Positions 29,437 to 38,766 of a stretch of 64,000 nt of DNA are shown in pieces. Origin of the DNA: Vibrio fortis (GTDB lineage: Bacteria; Pseudomonadota; Gammaproteobacteria; Enterobacterales; Vibrionaceae); NCBI RefSeq assembly GCF_000695685.1, contig NZ_JFFR01000025.1, positions 186,001-250,000 of the forward strand. Reading direction: 5' to 3'. The position numbers were made by a program, and so were the translations under genes. The notes beneath the pieces are model-generated. The model was not told where the DNA came from and did not search any database. It was given only the letters and a program-made list of their open reading frames with translations. Each line of letters starts with the position of its first letter. Position 1 is the first letter of the stretch.

Positions 29437-29528
29437 AAAAAAAAGCCAGTAGTAACTCATCTACTGGCTCACATTTGTGGAAATGTCATCCACTAACAAC
29501 GTCAGTTGGCTAGGTGACCCGAAGGTCA
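29437..29528 (-). ncRNA. qrr1: Quorum-regulatory small RNA Qrr
   Basis: The minus strand carries the invariant Qrr core CTAGCCAACTGACGTTGTTA inside a 92-nt transcript. The 5' hairpin is TGACC-TTC-GGGTCA, and the 3' terminator is AGCCAGTAG / CTACTGGCT followed by eight T. The position between uvrB and luxO, divergent from luxO, is that of qrr1 in vibrios. Qrr RNAs act with Hfq, repressing the LuxR/HapR-type master regulator and activating the AphA mRNA at low cell density. A sigma-54 promoter and a LuxO operator lie upstream. Confidence 0.95.
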
Positions 29529-29538
29529 ATTATTTGAC

Positions 29539-29554
29539 TGCATCCTTCGTGCCA
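29539..29554 (-). promoter_or_regulatory. Sigma-54 promoter of qrr
   Basis: TGGCAC-GAAGG-ATGCA on the minus strand keeps the GG and GC at the required 10-bp spacing. It puts the start site about 12 bp downstream, at the predicted Qrr 5' end. Confidence 0.9.
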
Positions 29555-29617
29555 GATGTTTAACTGTATGATTATTGGTCTTAATAGAAAATGATGCGAT
29601 AAAAACAGCTGAGTAAT

Positions 29618-29630
29618 TTGCATAATGCAA
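29618..29630. promoter_or_regulatory. LuxO binding site
   Basis: TTGCATAATGCAA is a perfect palindrome of the LuxO type (TTGCA-WWW-TGCAA). It sits 64 bp upstream of the qrr sigma-54 promoter, right for an enhancer, and 49 bp before the luxO ATG, where it could also mediate autoregulation. A half site (ATGCAA) follows near 29655. Confidence 0.85.
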
Positions 29631-29678
29631 AGCGGAATGCGATTATTACAATAAATGCAAAATAATATCGGCTAGGAT

Positions 29679-31079
29679 ATGCAATCAAAAACATTTGATA
29701 ACAAATCGAAGTATTTGTTAATGGTAGAGGATACGGCGTCTGTTGCGGCGTTGTATCGATCTTACCTGACCCCGTTAGAGATAGATATCAATATTGTGGG
29801 GACAGGCAAAGAGGCTATTGAGAGCCTTAACCATAGAATCCCAGACCTCATTCTACTTGATCTTCGTCTTCCTGATATGACGGGGATGGACGTCCTATTT
29901 GCGGTTAAACAGAATTTTCCTGAAGTCCCTGTCATTTTCATGACGGCACACGGTTCAATCGACACTGCCGTCGAAGCGATGCGTCACGGCTCTCAAGATT
30001 TCCTGATCAAGCCGTGCGAGGCTGACCGCTTACGTATCACGGTTAACAATGCGATTCGTAAAGCAACTAAGCTGAAGAACAGTGCTGAACATCCGGGTAG
30101 TCAGAACTACCAAGGTTTTATTGGCAGTAGCCAAACCATGCAGCAGGTCTATCGCACTATCGACTCAGCGGCATCAAGTAAAGCCAGTATTTTTATCACC
30201 GGTGAAAGTGGTACAGGTAAAGAGGTGTGTGCTGAAGCGGTTCATGCTGCGAGTAAACGTGGTGATAAGCCGTTTATTGCCATCAACTGTGCCGCTATTC
30301 CTAAAGACTTGATTGAGAGTGAACTGTTTGGTCACGTGAAAGGTGCGTTCACAGGGGCGGCTACCGATCGACAAGGCGCTGCCGAATTAGCGGATGGAGG
30401 AACCTTGTTCCTCGATGAGCTTTGTGAAATGGACCTCGAGCTTCAAACAAAACTTCTTCGCTTTATCCAGACAGGTACTTTCCAAAAAGTAGGTTCTTCA
30501 AAAATGAAGAGTGTGGATGTGCGCTTTGTTTGTGCGACTAACCGTGACCCATGGAAAGAAGTGCAAGAAGGGCGTTTCCGCGAAGATTTATATTACCGTC
30601 TGTACGTTATCCCATTGCATCTTCCGCCATTGCGCGAGCGTGGTGAAGACGTCATTGAAATTGCTTACTCATTGCTAGGCTATATGTCAGTCGAAGAAGG
30701 TAAGGCGTTTGTCCGTTTTTCCCAAGAAGTGATTGACCGATTCAACCAGTACGAATGGCCAGGTAACGTACGTCAACTGCAGAATGTTTTGCGTAATGTT
30801 GTGGTGCTTAACAATGGTAAAGAGATCAACTTAAACATGTTGCCACCACCACTCAACCAACCGCTGGAAAACAGTCTACGATTGAAAGAGAAACAGAGCG
30901 AAGATATATCCGTTAAAGATATTTTCCCATTGTGGCTCACTGAAAAAACAGCGATAGAACAGGCAATTAAGGCTTGTGATGGTAATATTCCTAGAGCGGC
31001 GGGTTTCTTAGATGTCAGCCCATCAACCATTTATCGCAAATTACAGGCGTGGAACGCAAAACAATCATCCTCAGAATAA
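29679..31079 (+). CDS. luxO: Quorum-sensing sigma-54 response regulator LuxO
   Basis: A 466-residue NtrC-type activator. The receiver domain carries phospho-acceptor Asp61 ([15 protein letters not shown]). The AAA+ domain follows, with Walker A GESGTGKE (about residue 170), the sigma-54-contacting GAFTGA loop and a DELCEMDLE Walker B region. A Fis-type helix-turn-helix ends the protein ([20 protein letters not shown]). Phosphorylated at low cell density through LuxU, it switches on qrr genes. luxU follows after 19 bp. Confidence 0.97.
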   Translation: MQSKTFDNKSKYLLMVEDTASVAALYRSYLTPLEIDINIVGTGKEAIESLNHRIPDLILLDLRLPDMTGMDVLFAVKQNFPEVPVIFMTAHGSIDTAVEAMRHGSQDFLIKPCEADRLRITVNNAIRKATKLKNSAEHPGSQNYQGFIGSSQTMQQVYRTIDSAASSKASIFITGESGTGKEVCAEAVHAASKRGDKPFIAINCAAIPKDLIESELFGHVKGAFTGAATDRQGAAELADGGTLFLDELCEMDLELQTKLLRFIQTGTFQKVGSSKMKSVDVRFVCATNRDPWKEVQEGRFREDLYYRLYVIPLHLPPLRERGEDVIEIAYSLLGYMSVEEGKAFVRFSQEVIDRFNQYEWPGNVRQLQNVLRNVVVLNNGKEINLNMLPPPLNQPLENSLRLKEKQSEDISVKDIFPLWLTEKTAIEQAIKACDGNIPRAAGFLDVSPSTIYRKLQAWNAKQSSSE

Positions 31080-31098
31080 TTAGTGCATAAGAATAACG

Positions 31099-31434
31099 AT
31101 GAAAATACTAAACCAAGAAAAAGTTGATGAACTTGCTAGTGAAATCGGCCAGGAGAATGTCCCTGTTTTACTAGAGATATTTTTAGGGGAGCTCAAGGGT
31201 TATCACGAGCATTTAGAGCAAAGTAATGCGGTTGACTCTGCTAAGTATTTGGCAGACATTAGCCACGCACTTAAGAGCAGTGCAGCAAGCTTTGGGGCAG
31301 ATTCATTGTGTAACTTTGCGATTGGTTTGGATGCTAAGGTAAAACAAGCTAAATCCATCACAGACGAAGACTATCAAGATATGAAGGTCCTTTTGGTTAC
31401 AACGTACACTGAGTACCAACAGTTGATGAATTAA
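31099..31434 (+). CDS. luxU: Histidine phosphotransfer protein LuxU
   Basis: A 111-residue HPt protein. The phospho-accepting His is in DISHALKSSAASFGADS (His56). It relays phosphate between the hybrid quorum-sensing receptors and LuxO. It is co-transcribed with luxO and ends in a strong terminator. Confidence 0.96.
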   Translation: MKILNQEKVDELASEIGQENVPVLLEIFLGELKGYHEHLEQSNAVDSAKYLADISHALKSSAASFGADSLCNFAIGLDAKVKQAKSITDEDYQDMKVLLVTTYTEYQQLMN

Positions 31435-31435
31435 C

Positions 31436-31462
31436 AAAAAAGGAGCGTAATGCTCCTTTTTT
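31436..31462 (+). terminator. luxO-luxU terminator
   Basis: Stem AAAAAAGGAGC / GCTCCTTTTTT with loop GTAAT. It can also act for the convergent ybhK. Confidence 0.92.
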
Positions 31463-31486
31463 GTATGACTTAGATAAGTAAACTGT

Positions 31487-32374
31487 TTAAGCCAATTGAG
31501 CTTCAATAGCTTGCTGAAGCTTGATCCTGTCGTGGCGCCAATCTCGGTTAGGTGAGGCGAGGTCAGTCGTAACGCAATGCCAAAGACCATCGAGTTCCGG
31601 GTGAGCTGTATCACCGATAATCACGTCAATTTTGCGCGCTTTGCATGCGCGTTCACACCATTCGATTTTCTCTCTGAGTGTCATCATCCCTGCTGGGCCC
31701 GCTTCAGGCGAAAGGTTTTCGACTAAAATCACCTTAGCCTTGGTATTATCAGCAATCGCCTTACCAATTTCTGGCAATAGCAATGGAGGCATAATACTGG
31801 TTAAGAAACTGCCTGGCCCTAGCACGATACAATCGGCTTCTGCGATTGCTTGTACCGCTTCTTTGGTGGCTGGTACCTCTGGAGAAAGATCAAGGCGGCG
31901 CAGACGCTCGCTCATGTCATCGACATTGGTTTCACCTGTAACCCAGCGACCTTCCATCGAAAGTGCTGTTAGGTCAGAAGGGTGCTCGGTCATTGGGACA
32001 ATGTTGACATCGACCTTGAGCATACTGCGGATTAGATTAATTGCTTCTAATGGTCTAACCGAGAGGTTATCCAAAGCCGTGAGCATTAGGTTACCGAGAT
32101 TGTGACCATCCAGCTCACCTTGACCTCGGAAACGATACTCAAACATCATCGAACTGATAGAAGGCTCGGTAATCAACTGGTTGATACAGTTGCGAGTATC
32201 ACCCCATGCAATACCACCTTGGCAGTCTCGAATTCGGCCTGTTGAGCCGCCATTATCGGTAGTGGCGACAATTCCCGTCGCATTACTGCCAAACTGTTTA
32301 AGTGCCGCTAACATGCGACCTAAGCCGTGGCCGCCGCCGACTGCGACGACTTTCTTTGAAGAGTACAAATTCAT
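31487..32374 (-). CDS. ybhK: YvcK/CofD-like protein (YbhK)
   Basis: A 295-residue cytoplasmic protein of the CofD-like family, with the N-terminal GGGHGLGRMLAALKQF loop and the ATTDNGGSTGRIRD motif. Bacillus YvcK, of the same family, is needed for growth on gluconeogenic substrates and for cell-wall balance and binds UDP-sugars; it does not make F420. The E. coli homologue YbhK is likewise divergent from moaA, which supports orthology. No partner gene follows in this orientation. Confidence 0.9.
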   Translation of the reverse strand: MNLYSSKKVVAVGGGHGLGRMLAALKQFGSNATGIVATTDNGGSTGRIRDCQGGIAWGDTRNCINQLITEPSISSMMFEYRFRGQGELDGHNLGNLMLTALDNLSVRPLEAINLIRSMLKVDVNIVPMTEHPSDLTALSMEGRWVTGETNVDDMSERLRRLDLSPEVPATKEAVQAIAEADCIVLGPGSFLTSIMPPLLLPEIGKAIADNTKAKVILVENLSPEAGPAGMMTLREKIEWCERACKARKIDVIIGDTAHPELDGLWHCVTTDLASPNRDWRHDRIKLQQAIEAQLA

Positions 32375-32577
32375 TTTTTAGTTCTTATTAGATTATTACC
32401 AACTATAATTTAGGGTAAATGCTTATAGGCAGATACTCAACAAGAGTTATTTTGAGGGTCTGGTGCGGTTTTTTTGCTGTTAAGGTTCGTTTTTTTGGCA
32501 ACAGAACTAGATTCACACACAATTATTAAGTATTTTATACGCAGCTGCTACGCGTGCCTCAGTGTACCGTAGTTGCC

Positions 32578-32711
32578 ATAACTCCGAGCTCTTACATGCT
32601 AAGTCGCACAGTGGTATTTTGCTGTATTGATAAGCGTTGAGAGCCAGTGACATGTTGTCACAAGGGCTTAATTGGAAATGATTATGCCTCCCGTGTTTGG
32701 AAAGGTGTTCC
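32578..32711 (+). ncRNA. Molybdenum cofactor (Moco) riboswitch upstream of moaA
   Basis: The 3' part of the leader matches the E. coli moaA Moco RNA closely: CACAAGGGC, GGAAATGA, GCCTCCCGTGTTTGGAAAGG with the same spacing. Upstream arms include CACAG / CTGT, GCTCT / AGAGC and the hairpin GTGAC-ATGTT-GTCAC. The last element contains the ribosome-binding site (GGAAAGG) of moaA, so cofactor binding would hide it. The 5' boundary is approximate. Confidence 0.78.
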
Positions 32712-33701
32712 GTGGCGCAACAATTCGAAGATAGATTCCATCGCAAGTTTTATTACTTGCGCTTGTCAGTTACAGACGTATGTAACTTTAAATGTACGTA
32801 TTGCTTACCTGATGGCTACAAGCCTTCGGGGCAAAAAAACTCGTCTTTTCTCAGTGTTCCCGAGATCAAACGTATCGTAAGAGCGTTTGCCGATTGTGGT
32901 ACCTCAAAGATTCGTATTACTGGTGGCGAGCCAAGCCTGCGTAAAGATTTCACTGAAATTATTGATACAGTAGCCAGCACTCCAGGCATCCAAAAAGTGG
33001 CAACCACCACTAACGGTTATCGTATGGAGAAACAGGTAGCGCAGTGGCGTGAAGCTGGTCTAACGAACATTAACGTCAGCGTTGATAGTTTAGATTCGCG
33101 CATGTTTCACCAAATCACAGGTGAGAATAAGTTTACCGAGGTGATGCGTGGTATCGATAAAGCGTTCGAAGTCGGTTATGAGCAGATCAAAGTCAACGTA
33201 GTGTTGATGAAAGATCTTAATAGCCAAGAGCTGCCTTCATTCCTTAACTGGATCAAAGACAAACCTATCCAACTGCGGTTTATTGAGCTGATGCAAACCG
33301 GCGAAATGGACGATCTGTTTGATAAACACCATGTATCGGGCGTTGCCATTAGAAACCACCTGATCGCCAACGGTTGGCTCTTGAAAGTCAAAGCCGTGAA
33401 TGACGGGCCTGCACAGGTATTTGTCCACCCAGATTACAAGGGTGAGATTGGTTTGATCATGCCTTATGAGAAAGACTTCTGCGAAAGCTGTAACCGCTTG
33501 CGCGTGTCTGCGACCGGCAAGCTTCACCTGTGTCTCTTTGGGGACCATGGTGTTGAGCTGCGTGATCTTCTCCAAGAGGATGAACAAGAAGACGCGCTGA
33601 TCGCACGTATTCAGGCCGAGCTACAGACCAAGTCAGTGAGTCACTTTCTCCATGATGGCAACAGCGGCATGACACCGCACCTTGCTTCCATTGGCGGCTA
33701 A
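32712..33701 (+). CDS. moaA: GTP 3',8-cyclase MoaA
   Basis: A 329-residue radical-SAM enzyme, first step of molybdopterin synthesis (GTP to 3',8-cyclo-dihydro-GTP). It has the N-terminal cluster CX3CX2C (CNFKCTYC), a C-terminal [4Fe-4S] site (CESCNRL ... LHLCLFG) and the C-terminal Gly-Gly. The start is a GTG, placed by alignment with the E. coli start and length; the GGAAAGG ribosome-binding site lies 5 bp upstream, within the riboswitch. It heads moaABCDE; moaB follows after 88 bp that hold an imperfect hairpin (about 33724-33752). Confidence 0.95.
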   Translation: MAQQFEDRFHRKFYYLRLSVTDVCNFKCTYCLPDGYKPSGQKNSSFLSVPEIKRIVRAFADCGTSKIRITGGEPSLRKDFTEIIDTVASTPGIQKVATTTNGYRMEKQVAQWREAGLTNINVSVDSLDSRMFHQITGENKFTEVMRGIDKAFEVGYEQIKVNVVLMKDLNSQELPSFLNWIKDKPIQLRFIELMQTGEMDDLFDKHHVSGVAIRNHLIANGWLLKVKAVNDGPAQVFVHPDYKGEIGLIMPYEKDFCESCNRLRVSATGKLHLCLFGDHGVELRDLLQEDEQEDALIARIQAELQTKSVSHFLHDGNSGMTPHLASIGG

Positions 33702-33789
33702 GCTCCCACATCAACAACATTTAATCACCTAGCTTAGATAAGCTGGGTGAGTCAGTATAATCATTGAAATAGATAGAATAGGTGAACAA

Positions 33790-34302
33790 ATGGGTCACGC
33801 AGAGAGTAAATTTCAACCTGCAAATATCGCAGTACTAACCGTTTCAGACACTCGTACAGAAGAGAACGATACATCTGGTCGTTACTTGGTAGAAAACGCT
33901 CAAGAAGCGGGTCATAACGTTGTCGACAAGCAGATCGTGATTGATGACATGTACAAGATCCGTGCAATCGTTTCTAAGTGGATTGCCGATGAAACAGTAC
34001 AAGCAATCATGATCACCGGTGGTACTGGTTTTACTTCTCGTGATAGCACTCCAGAAGCACTGAAACCGCTTTTCGATAAAGAAGTAGAAGGTTTTGGTGA
34101 GCTATTCCGTCAGGTTTCTTACGAAGAGATCGGCACATCTACAATTCAATCACGTGCGATTGCGGGTTTTGCTAATCACACAGTGATCTTTGCAATGCCT
34201 GGTTCAACAGGTGCATGTCGCACAGGCTGGACAAAAATCATCAAACAACAACTTGATGCTAGCCACCGCCCATGTAACTTCATGCCACACCTTTCTGTAT
34301 AA
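33790..34302 (+). CDS. moaB: Molybdopterin adenylyltransferase-like protein MoaB
   Basis: A 170-residue MogA/MoaB-family protein with the molybdopterin-binding [16 protein letters not shown] motif and the [16 protein letters not shown] segment. In E. coli MoaB its enzymatic role is doubtful and MogA does the adenylylation; whether this one is active cannot be told. An AGGTG ribosome-binding site precedes the ATG, and moaC follows after 11 bp. Confidence 0.94.
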   Translation: MGHAESKFQPANIAVLTVSDTRTEENDTSGRYLVENAQEAGHNVVDKQIVIDDMYKIRAIVSKWIADETVQAIMITGGTGFTSRDSTPEALKPLFDKEVEGFGELFRQVSYEEIGTSTIQSRAIAGFANHTVIFAMPGSTGACRTGWTKIIKQQLDASHRPCNFMPHLSV

Positions 34303-34313
34303 GGCAGGTGATC

Positions 34314-34790
34314 ATGAGTCAATTTACTCACATTAACGCTTCGGGCGAAGCAAACATGGTCGATGTGTCGGCAAAAGCAGAAACAGTGCGTGAAGCACGT
34401 GCAGAAGCTTTTGTTCATATGGCGCCTGAGACGCTTGAGTTGATTATGTCGGGCAGCCACCATAAAGGTGATGTGTTTGCGACAGCGCGTATTGCTGGTA
34501 TTCAAGCAGCAAAGAAAACTTGGGACTTGATTCCACTTTGTCATCCGTTGCTACTATCAAAGGTTGAAGTTCAACTTGAACCAGTTGTTGAAGAAAACAA
34601 GGTACGCATCGAGTCTGTTTGTAAACTGGCGGGTAAAACCGGCGTTGAGATGGAAGCACTGACTGCAGCTTCTGTAGCGGCTTTAACCATTTACGACATG
34701 TGTAAAGCGGTACAAAAAGACATGGTGATCGATCAGGTACGCTTGCTAGAAAAAACGGGTGGCAAATCAGGCCACTTTAAGGCGGAATGA
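34314..34790 (+). CDS. moaC: Cyclic pyranopterin monophosphate synthase MoaC
   Basis: A 158-residue enzyme that turns the MoaA product into cyclic pyranopterin monophosphate. Signature segments are [14 protein letters not shown], the [20 protein letters not shown] active-site region and KTGGKSGHF near the end. The ATG at 34314 has AAGGCAGG upstream. Its stop overlaps the moaD start (ATGATG). Confidence 0.96.
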   Translation: MSQFTHINASGEANMVDVSAKAETVREARAEAFVHMAPETLELIMSGSHHKGDVFATARIAGIQAAKKTWDLIPLCHPLLLSKVEVQLEPVVEENKVRIESVCKLAGKTGVEMEALTAASVAALTIYDMCKAVQKDMVIDQVRLLEKTGGKSGHFKAE

Positions 34791-35035
34791 TGATTACAGT
34801 TCTTTTCTTTGCACAAACTCGCGAATTGGTTGGTGTAGACAGCGTAGAGGTTGACGCAAGCTTTAACACTATCGAAGCGATTCGCAGCCACCTTGTTCAG
34901 CAAGAGGGGAAGTGGGACATCGCTTTGGAAGAGGGCAAACTTTTGGCGGCTCTGAATCAGTCGATTGTTCCACTAAGTACTGAAGTGAAAGATGGTGACG
35001 AAGTCGCATTCTTTCCACCAGTAACCGGAGGCTAG
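34790..35035 (+). CDS. moaD: Molybdopterin synthase sulfur-carrier subunit MoaD
   Basis: An 81-residue ubiquitin-fold protein ending in the Gly-Gly tail (FFPPVTGG) that is adenylated by MoeB and carries the thiocarboxylate. The start overlaps the moaC stop; an ATG three bases earlier is equally possible, but MITVLFFAQ matches the E. coli N terminus. Confidence 0.95.
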   Translation: MITVLFFAQTRELVGVDSVEVDASFNTIEAIRSHLVQQEGKWDIALEEGKLLAALNQSIVPLSTEVKDGDEVAFFPPVTGG

Positions 35036-35037
35036 AG

Positions 35038-35493
35038 ATGGACTCAAGAGTATTAGTGACAGCTGAAGACTTTTCAGTTGCTGACGAATACGACTTTCTG
35101 GCTCAAGGCACCTCAGCGGGGGCAGTGGTAACTTTCGTGGGTAAGGTTCGTGACATGAACTTAGGGGATAACGTTATTGGCTTATCTCTAGAGCATTACC
35201 CTGGTATGACTGAAAAGTCCTTAAGCGAGATTTGTGATCAAGCTGAAGCCCGCTGGCCAATTCAAAAAATGCGTGTTATCCACCGAGTGGGTGACCTCGA
35301 TATTGGTGATCAGATTGTATATGTTGGTGTGTCTAGTGCTCACCGAGGTGCCGCGTTTGAAGCGTGCGAATTTGTCATGGATTACCTGAAAACTAAGGCA
35401 CCGTTTTGGAAAAAAGAGCGTACAACCGAGGCAACCCGTTGGGTAGAATCTCGTGATTCAGACGCGAAAGCCGCTGAACGTTGGCAGAAATAA
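35038..35493 (+). CDS. moaE: Molybdopterin synthase catalytic subunit MoaE
   Basis: A 151-residue catalytic subunit that transfers two sulfurs from MoaD to cyclic pyranopterin monophosphate. It contains the SSAHRGAAFEACEFVMDYLK segment and the active-site Lys region KTKAPFWKKE. It starts 2 bp after moaD and ends the operon at a strong terminator. Confidence 0.96.
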   Translation: MDSRVLVTAEDFSVADEYDFLAQGTSAGAVVTFVGKVRDMNLGDNVIGLSLEHYPGMTEKSLSEICDQAEARWPIQKMRVIHRVGDLDIGDQIVYVGVSSAHRGAAFEACEFVMDYLKTKAPFWKKERTTEATRWVESRDSDAKAAERWQK

Positions 35494-35512
35494 ACACCTA
35501 TTTTGATGTTCG

Positions 35513-35541
35513 AAAACCGACTCTTTGAGTCGGTTTTTTTT
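35513..35541 (+). terminator. moaABCDE terminator
   Basis: Stem AAACCGACTC / GAGTCGGTTT with a 3-nt loop, followed by a run of T. Confidence 0.92.
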
Positions 35542-36086
35542 GCCTGAAGAATAATTGACCAAAAGATGCAGTAGGTTTGTGTGAATAAATACGCATATAA
35601 ACTGATTAAAACAATTTGTTACACCAATATAATTCACTAAGCAGCTATTTGTTCTGCTTTTTATAGAGTGATAATCCTCACAATTAACGTAAGCAACTTA
35701 GGGGATATGTGATGCCCGATTAGCTTTCATGTGGCAATAATGTTAATTTGTCAGGGTTTTTCTAGCATAAGATGCTAAAAATAAGTATCAAAACAGATAT
35801 ATCAACATTTACGGCTGACTTTTAATAATACATCGTATTTAAATAGCTATAAATTACGTTTTTATTAGAGTTTATCGCTGAATCATTGAGTATTTCGGAG
35901 AATTATCCGATTTTTTGCTAGTTCTTTATGGCAAATTAATTCAATGATTGATAGTGTGTGCCGCAATCTTTGTAAGGTTTTAGGTTTTTATGCTCAAAAA
36001 TTGAGCTAAATAAATCTAAATCACTAACCGTTCAGTGAACCAAGCAAAGAAGTCATGGATGCAATACAAAAACTTGGAGTTTATGC
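35542..36086 (+). other. AT-rich region upstream of oppA
   Basis: About 545 bp without a gene, very AT-rich. It holds a perfect TATAAT at 35628-35633 (with only a poor -35) and a small hairpin GCTCAAAAATTGAGC near 35992. The oppA leader is probably long, as in enterics, where oppA mRNA is a small-RNA target. I recognise no defined operator. Confidence 0.5.
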
Positions 36087-37718
36087 ATGTACAAGAATAA
36101 AATCACTCAGGCCCTTCTTCTAGGTGCTGGTCTGGCAGTGGCTGCCACTTCTACTACATCAATCGCTGCGGACGTTCCAGCGGGTACAAAATTGGCAAAG
36201 GTTCAGGAACTCGTTCGTGGTAACGGTACTGAAGTTGCAACAATCGACCCACACAAATCTCAAGGTGTACCAGAGTCTCACGTAATTCGTGACCTACTAG
36301 AAGGTCTAGTGAATCAAGACGCGGACGGCAACACTATTCCTGGCGTAGCAAAAAGCTGGGAAACATCTGACAACAAAACTTTCACTTTCCACCTACGCGA
36401 CGACGCAAAATGGTCTAACGGCGACCCAGTAACTGCTGGCGATTTCGTTTACAGCTTCCAGCGCGCGGTAGATCCAGCAACAGCATCACCATACTCTTGG
36501 TACATGGAGTACACGAAGATGGTGAACGCGAAAGACATTATTGCTGGTAAGAAAGACAAGAGCGAACTAGGCGTTAAAGCACTAGACGATAAGACTCTTG
36601 TTGTTGAGCTAGAAACAGCAGTACCTTACTTCGTAATGATGACTGGCCACACAACAATGAAGCCAGTACACCAAGCAACGGTTGAGAAGTTTGGTGATCA
36701 ATGGACTAAACCAGAAAACTTCGTTGGTAACGGCGCGTTCAAAGTAAACAACTGGGTTGTGAACGAGCGTCTAGAAATGGTTCGTAACACAAACTACTGG
36801 GACAACGACAAGACTGTCCTAAACAAAGTTACTTTCCTACCGATCGAAAACCAAGTAGCGGAAATGAACCGTTTCCTATCTGGTGAGATCCACTTCACTT
36901 CAACGCTGCCAACTGAGCACTTTAAGCGTCTGAAGAAAGAACATGCAGATTCTGTATCTGTTGAAGGTAGCCTGTGTACTTACTACTACTCTTTCAACAC
37001 GAAGAAAGAACCATTCAACGACGTACGTGTTCGTAAAGCGATCTCTTACGCTATCGACCGTGACATCGTATCGGGTGCTATCCTTGGCCAAGGCCAAAAA
37101 CCAGCTTACTTCCTAACACCTGAAATCACAGCTAACTTCGATCCAGAAATGGCTGCTTACGGTGAGCTATCTCAGAAAGAGCGTAACGCAGAAGCTGCAC
37201 GTCTTCTTGAAGAAGCAGGCTACGGCAAGAGCAACCCTCTAGAGTTCACTCTTCTATACAATACTAACGAAAACCACAAGAAGATTGCGGTAGCACTTGG
37301 TTCTATGTGGAAGAAGACTCTAGGTCTTAAAGTAACTCTTGAGAACCAAGAGTGGAAAACATACCTAGATTCTAAAGATCAAGGTGACTTCGAAGTTGCA
37401 CGTGCTGGTTGGTGTGGTGACTACAACGAAGCATCTTCATTCCTAACTCTAATGGTAAGTGCGAACACAACAGGTGGTCAGCACTGGGGCAACGCAGAAT
37501 ACGATGCTCTTATCGACAAAGCACTGAAATCTACTTCTGAAGAAGAGCGTAAAGCTATCTACCTAGAAGCAGAGAAGATGATGGCTGACGATATGCCAAT
37601 CGCACCGATTTACCAATACGTGCGTTCACGTCTACTTTCTCCGCAAGTTGGCGGTTTCCCAGCTGAAAACGCGGAAGAGAAAATCTTCTCTAAAGACCTC
37701 TACATCAAAGCTCAGTAA
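36087..37718 (+). CDS. oppA: Oligopeptide ABC transporter substrate-binding protein
   Basis: A 543-residue periplasmic binding protein of the SBP_bac_5 family that captures peptides of about 2-5 residues. The signal peptide is about residues 1-28 (cleavage near SIAA-D). Typical segments are the EVATIDPHKSQG start of the mature fold, ESHVIRDLLEGLVNQD, and the C-terminal MADDMPIAPIYQYVRSRLL. A GGAG ribosome-binding site precedes the ATG, and the codon use is strongly biased, as for an abundant protein. It heads oppABCDF, with an attenuating hairpin after it. Confidence 0.96.
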   Translation: MYKNKITQALLLGAGLAVAATSTTSIAADVPAGTKLAKVQELVRGNGTEVATIDPHKSQGVPESHVIRDLLEGLVNQDADGNTIPGVAKSWETSDNKTFTFHLRDDAKWSNGDPVTAGDFVYSFQRAVDPATASPYSWYMEYTKMVNAKDIIAGKKDKSELGVKALDDKTLVVELETAVPYFVMMTGHTTMKPVHQATVEKFGDQWTKPENFVGNGAFKVNNWVVNERLEMVRNTNYWDNDKTVLNKVTFLPIENQVAEMNRFLSGEIHFTSTLPTEHFKRLKKEHADSVSVEGSLCTYYYSFNTKKEPFNDVRVRKAISYAIDRDIVSGAILGQGQKPAYFLTPEITANFDPEMAAYGELSQKERNAEAARLLEEAGYGKSNPLEFTLLYNTNENHKKIAVALGSMWKKTLGLKVTLENQEWKTYLDSKDQGDFEVARAGWCGDYNEASSFLTLMVSANTTGGQHWGNAEYDALIDKALKSTSEEERKAIYLEAEKMMADDMPIAPIYQYVRSRLLSPQVGGFPAENAEEKIFSKDLYIKAQ

Positions 37719-37763
37719 TCTGCGCTTCGATTCTAGAAAGTTAATATAAAAATATAACGATAC

Positions 37764-37802
37764 AGACACTACATGCGCAGGGCACGCATGTAGCGTCTTT
37801 CT
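37764..37802 (+). terminator. Attenuator hairpin between oppA and oppB
   Basis: Stem AGAC-CTACATGCG / CGCATGTAG-GTCT with a 7-nt loop and a T-rich tail broken by other bases. It should partly terminate, so that oppA is made in excess over oppBCDF. Confidence 0.7.
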
Positions 37803-37836
37803 AATTTTAATTGTCACAGACTGAAAGAGTGAGTTT

Positions 37837-38757
37837 ATGCTTAAATTCATTATGAAAAGGATATTTGAAGCGATCCCAACAATGTTGGTGTTGATCACTA
37901 TATCTTTCTTTCTTATGCGTTTCGCACCGGGTAACCCGTTTTCAAGCGAGCGTCCATTACCGCCAGAAGTTATGGCGAACATCGAAGCTAAATACGGTTT
38001 AGACAAACCAGTATTTGAGCAATACACAACATACTTAACGAACATTCTGCAAGGTGACTTCGGTCCTTCGTTTAAGTACCAAGATTACACAGTAAATGAG
38101 CTGATCGCAGTAGCACTACCTGTTTCTGCTAAGGTTGGCTTCGTTGCCTTCATCTTTACGCTGATTATGGGGGTATCGGTCGGAACCATTGCCGCCTTGA
38201 AGCATAATACTTGGATCGACTACACCATAATGTCGACCGCCATGCTCGGGGTTGTAATGCCATCCTTTGTATTGGCACCCGCTCTGATTTACCTATTCTC
38301 GCTTCACTGGAACATCTTCCCAGCCGGTGGCTGGCATGGTGGTACCTTTATTTACCTCGTTCTGCCTGTAATCGCAATGTCGCTTCTATACGTTGCAACG
38401 TTCGCTCGTATTACTCGTGGTAGCATGATCGAAACGCTTAACAGTAACTTTATCCGTACAGCTCGTGCTAAAGGTCTAAGCTACCGTTACATCATTCTTA
38501 AACATGCGCTTAAGCCAGCGATGCTGCCTGTTGTTTCGTACATGGGCCCGGCATTCGTAGGTATCATCACAGGTTCGGTGGTTGTTGAAACCATCTTCGG
38601 CCTACCAGGTATCGGTAAGCTGTTCGTGAACGCTGCGTTTAACCGTGACTACTCGTTAGTAATGGGTGTAACCATCTTGATTGGTTTCCTATTCATCTTA
38701 TTCAACGCAATTGTTGATATTTTGCTAGCGGTTATTGACCCGAAAATTCGCTACTAA
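37837..38757 (+). CDS. oppB: Oligopeptide ABC transporter permease OppB
   Basis: A 306-residue inner-membrane permease with six helices. The DppB-like N terminus is IMKRIFEAIPTMLVLITISFF, and the EAA coupling loop appears near residue 210 (NFIRTARAKGLSYRYIILKHAL). It forms the channel with OppC. oppC follows after 9 bp. Confidence 0.96.
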   Translation: MLKFIMKRIFEAIPTMLVLITISFFLMRFAPGNPFSSERPLPPEVMANIEAKYGLDKPVFEQYTTYLTNILQGDFGPSFKYQDYTVNELIAVALPVSAKVGFVAFIFTLIMGVSVGTIAALKHNTWIDYTIMSTAMLGVVMPSFVLAPALIYLFSLHWNIFPAGGWHGGTFIYLVLPVIAMSLLYVATFARITRGSMIETLNSNFIRTARAKGLSYRYIILKHALKPAMLPVVSYMGPAFVGIITGSVVVETIFGLPGIGKLFVNAAFNRDYSLVMGVTILIGFLFILFNAIVDILLAVIDPKIRY

Positions 38758-38766
38758 CAGGGACGC

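Noticed and set aside
32697..32711. TTG start for moaA five codons upstream
   Set aside because: It overlaps the ribosome-binding site GGAAAGG, and the GTG start gives the exact E. coli length.
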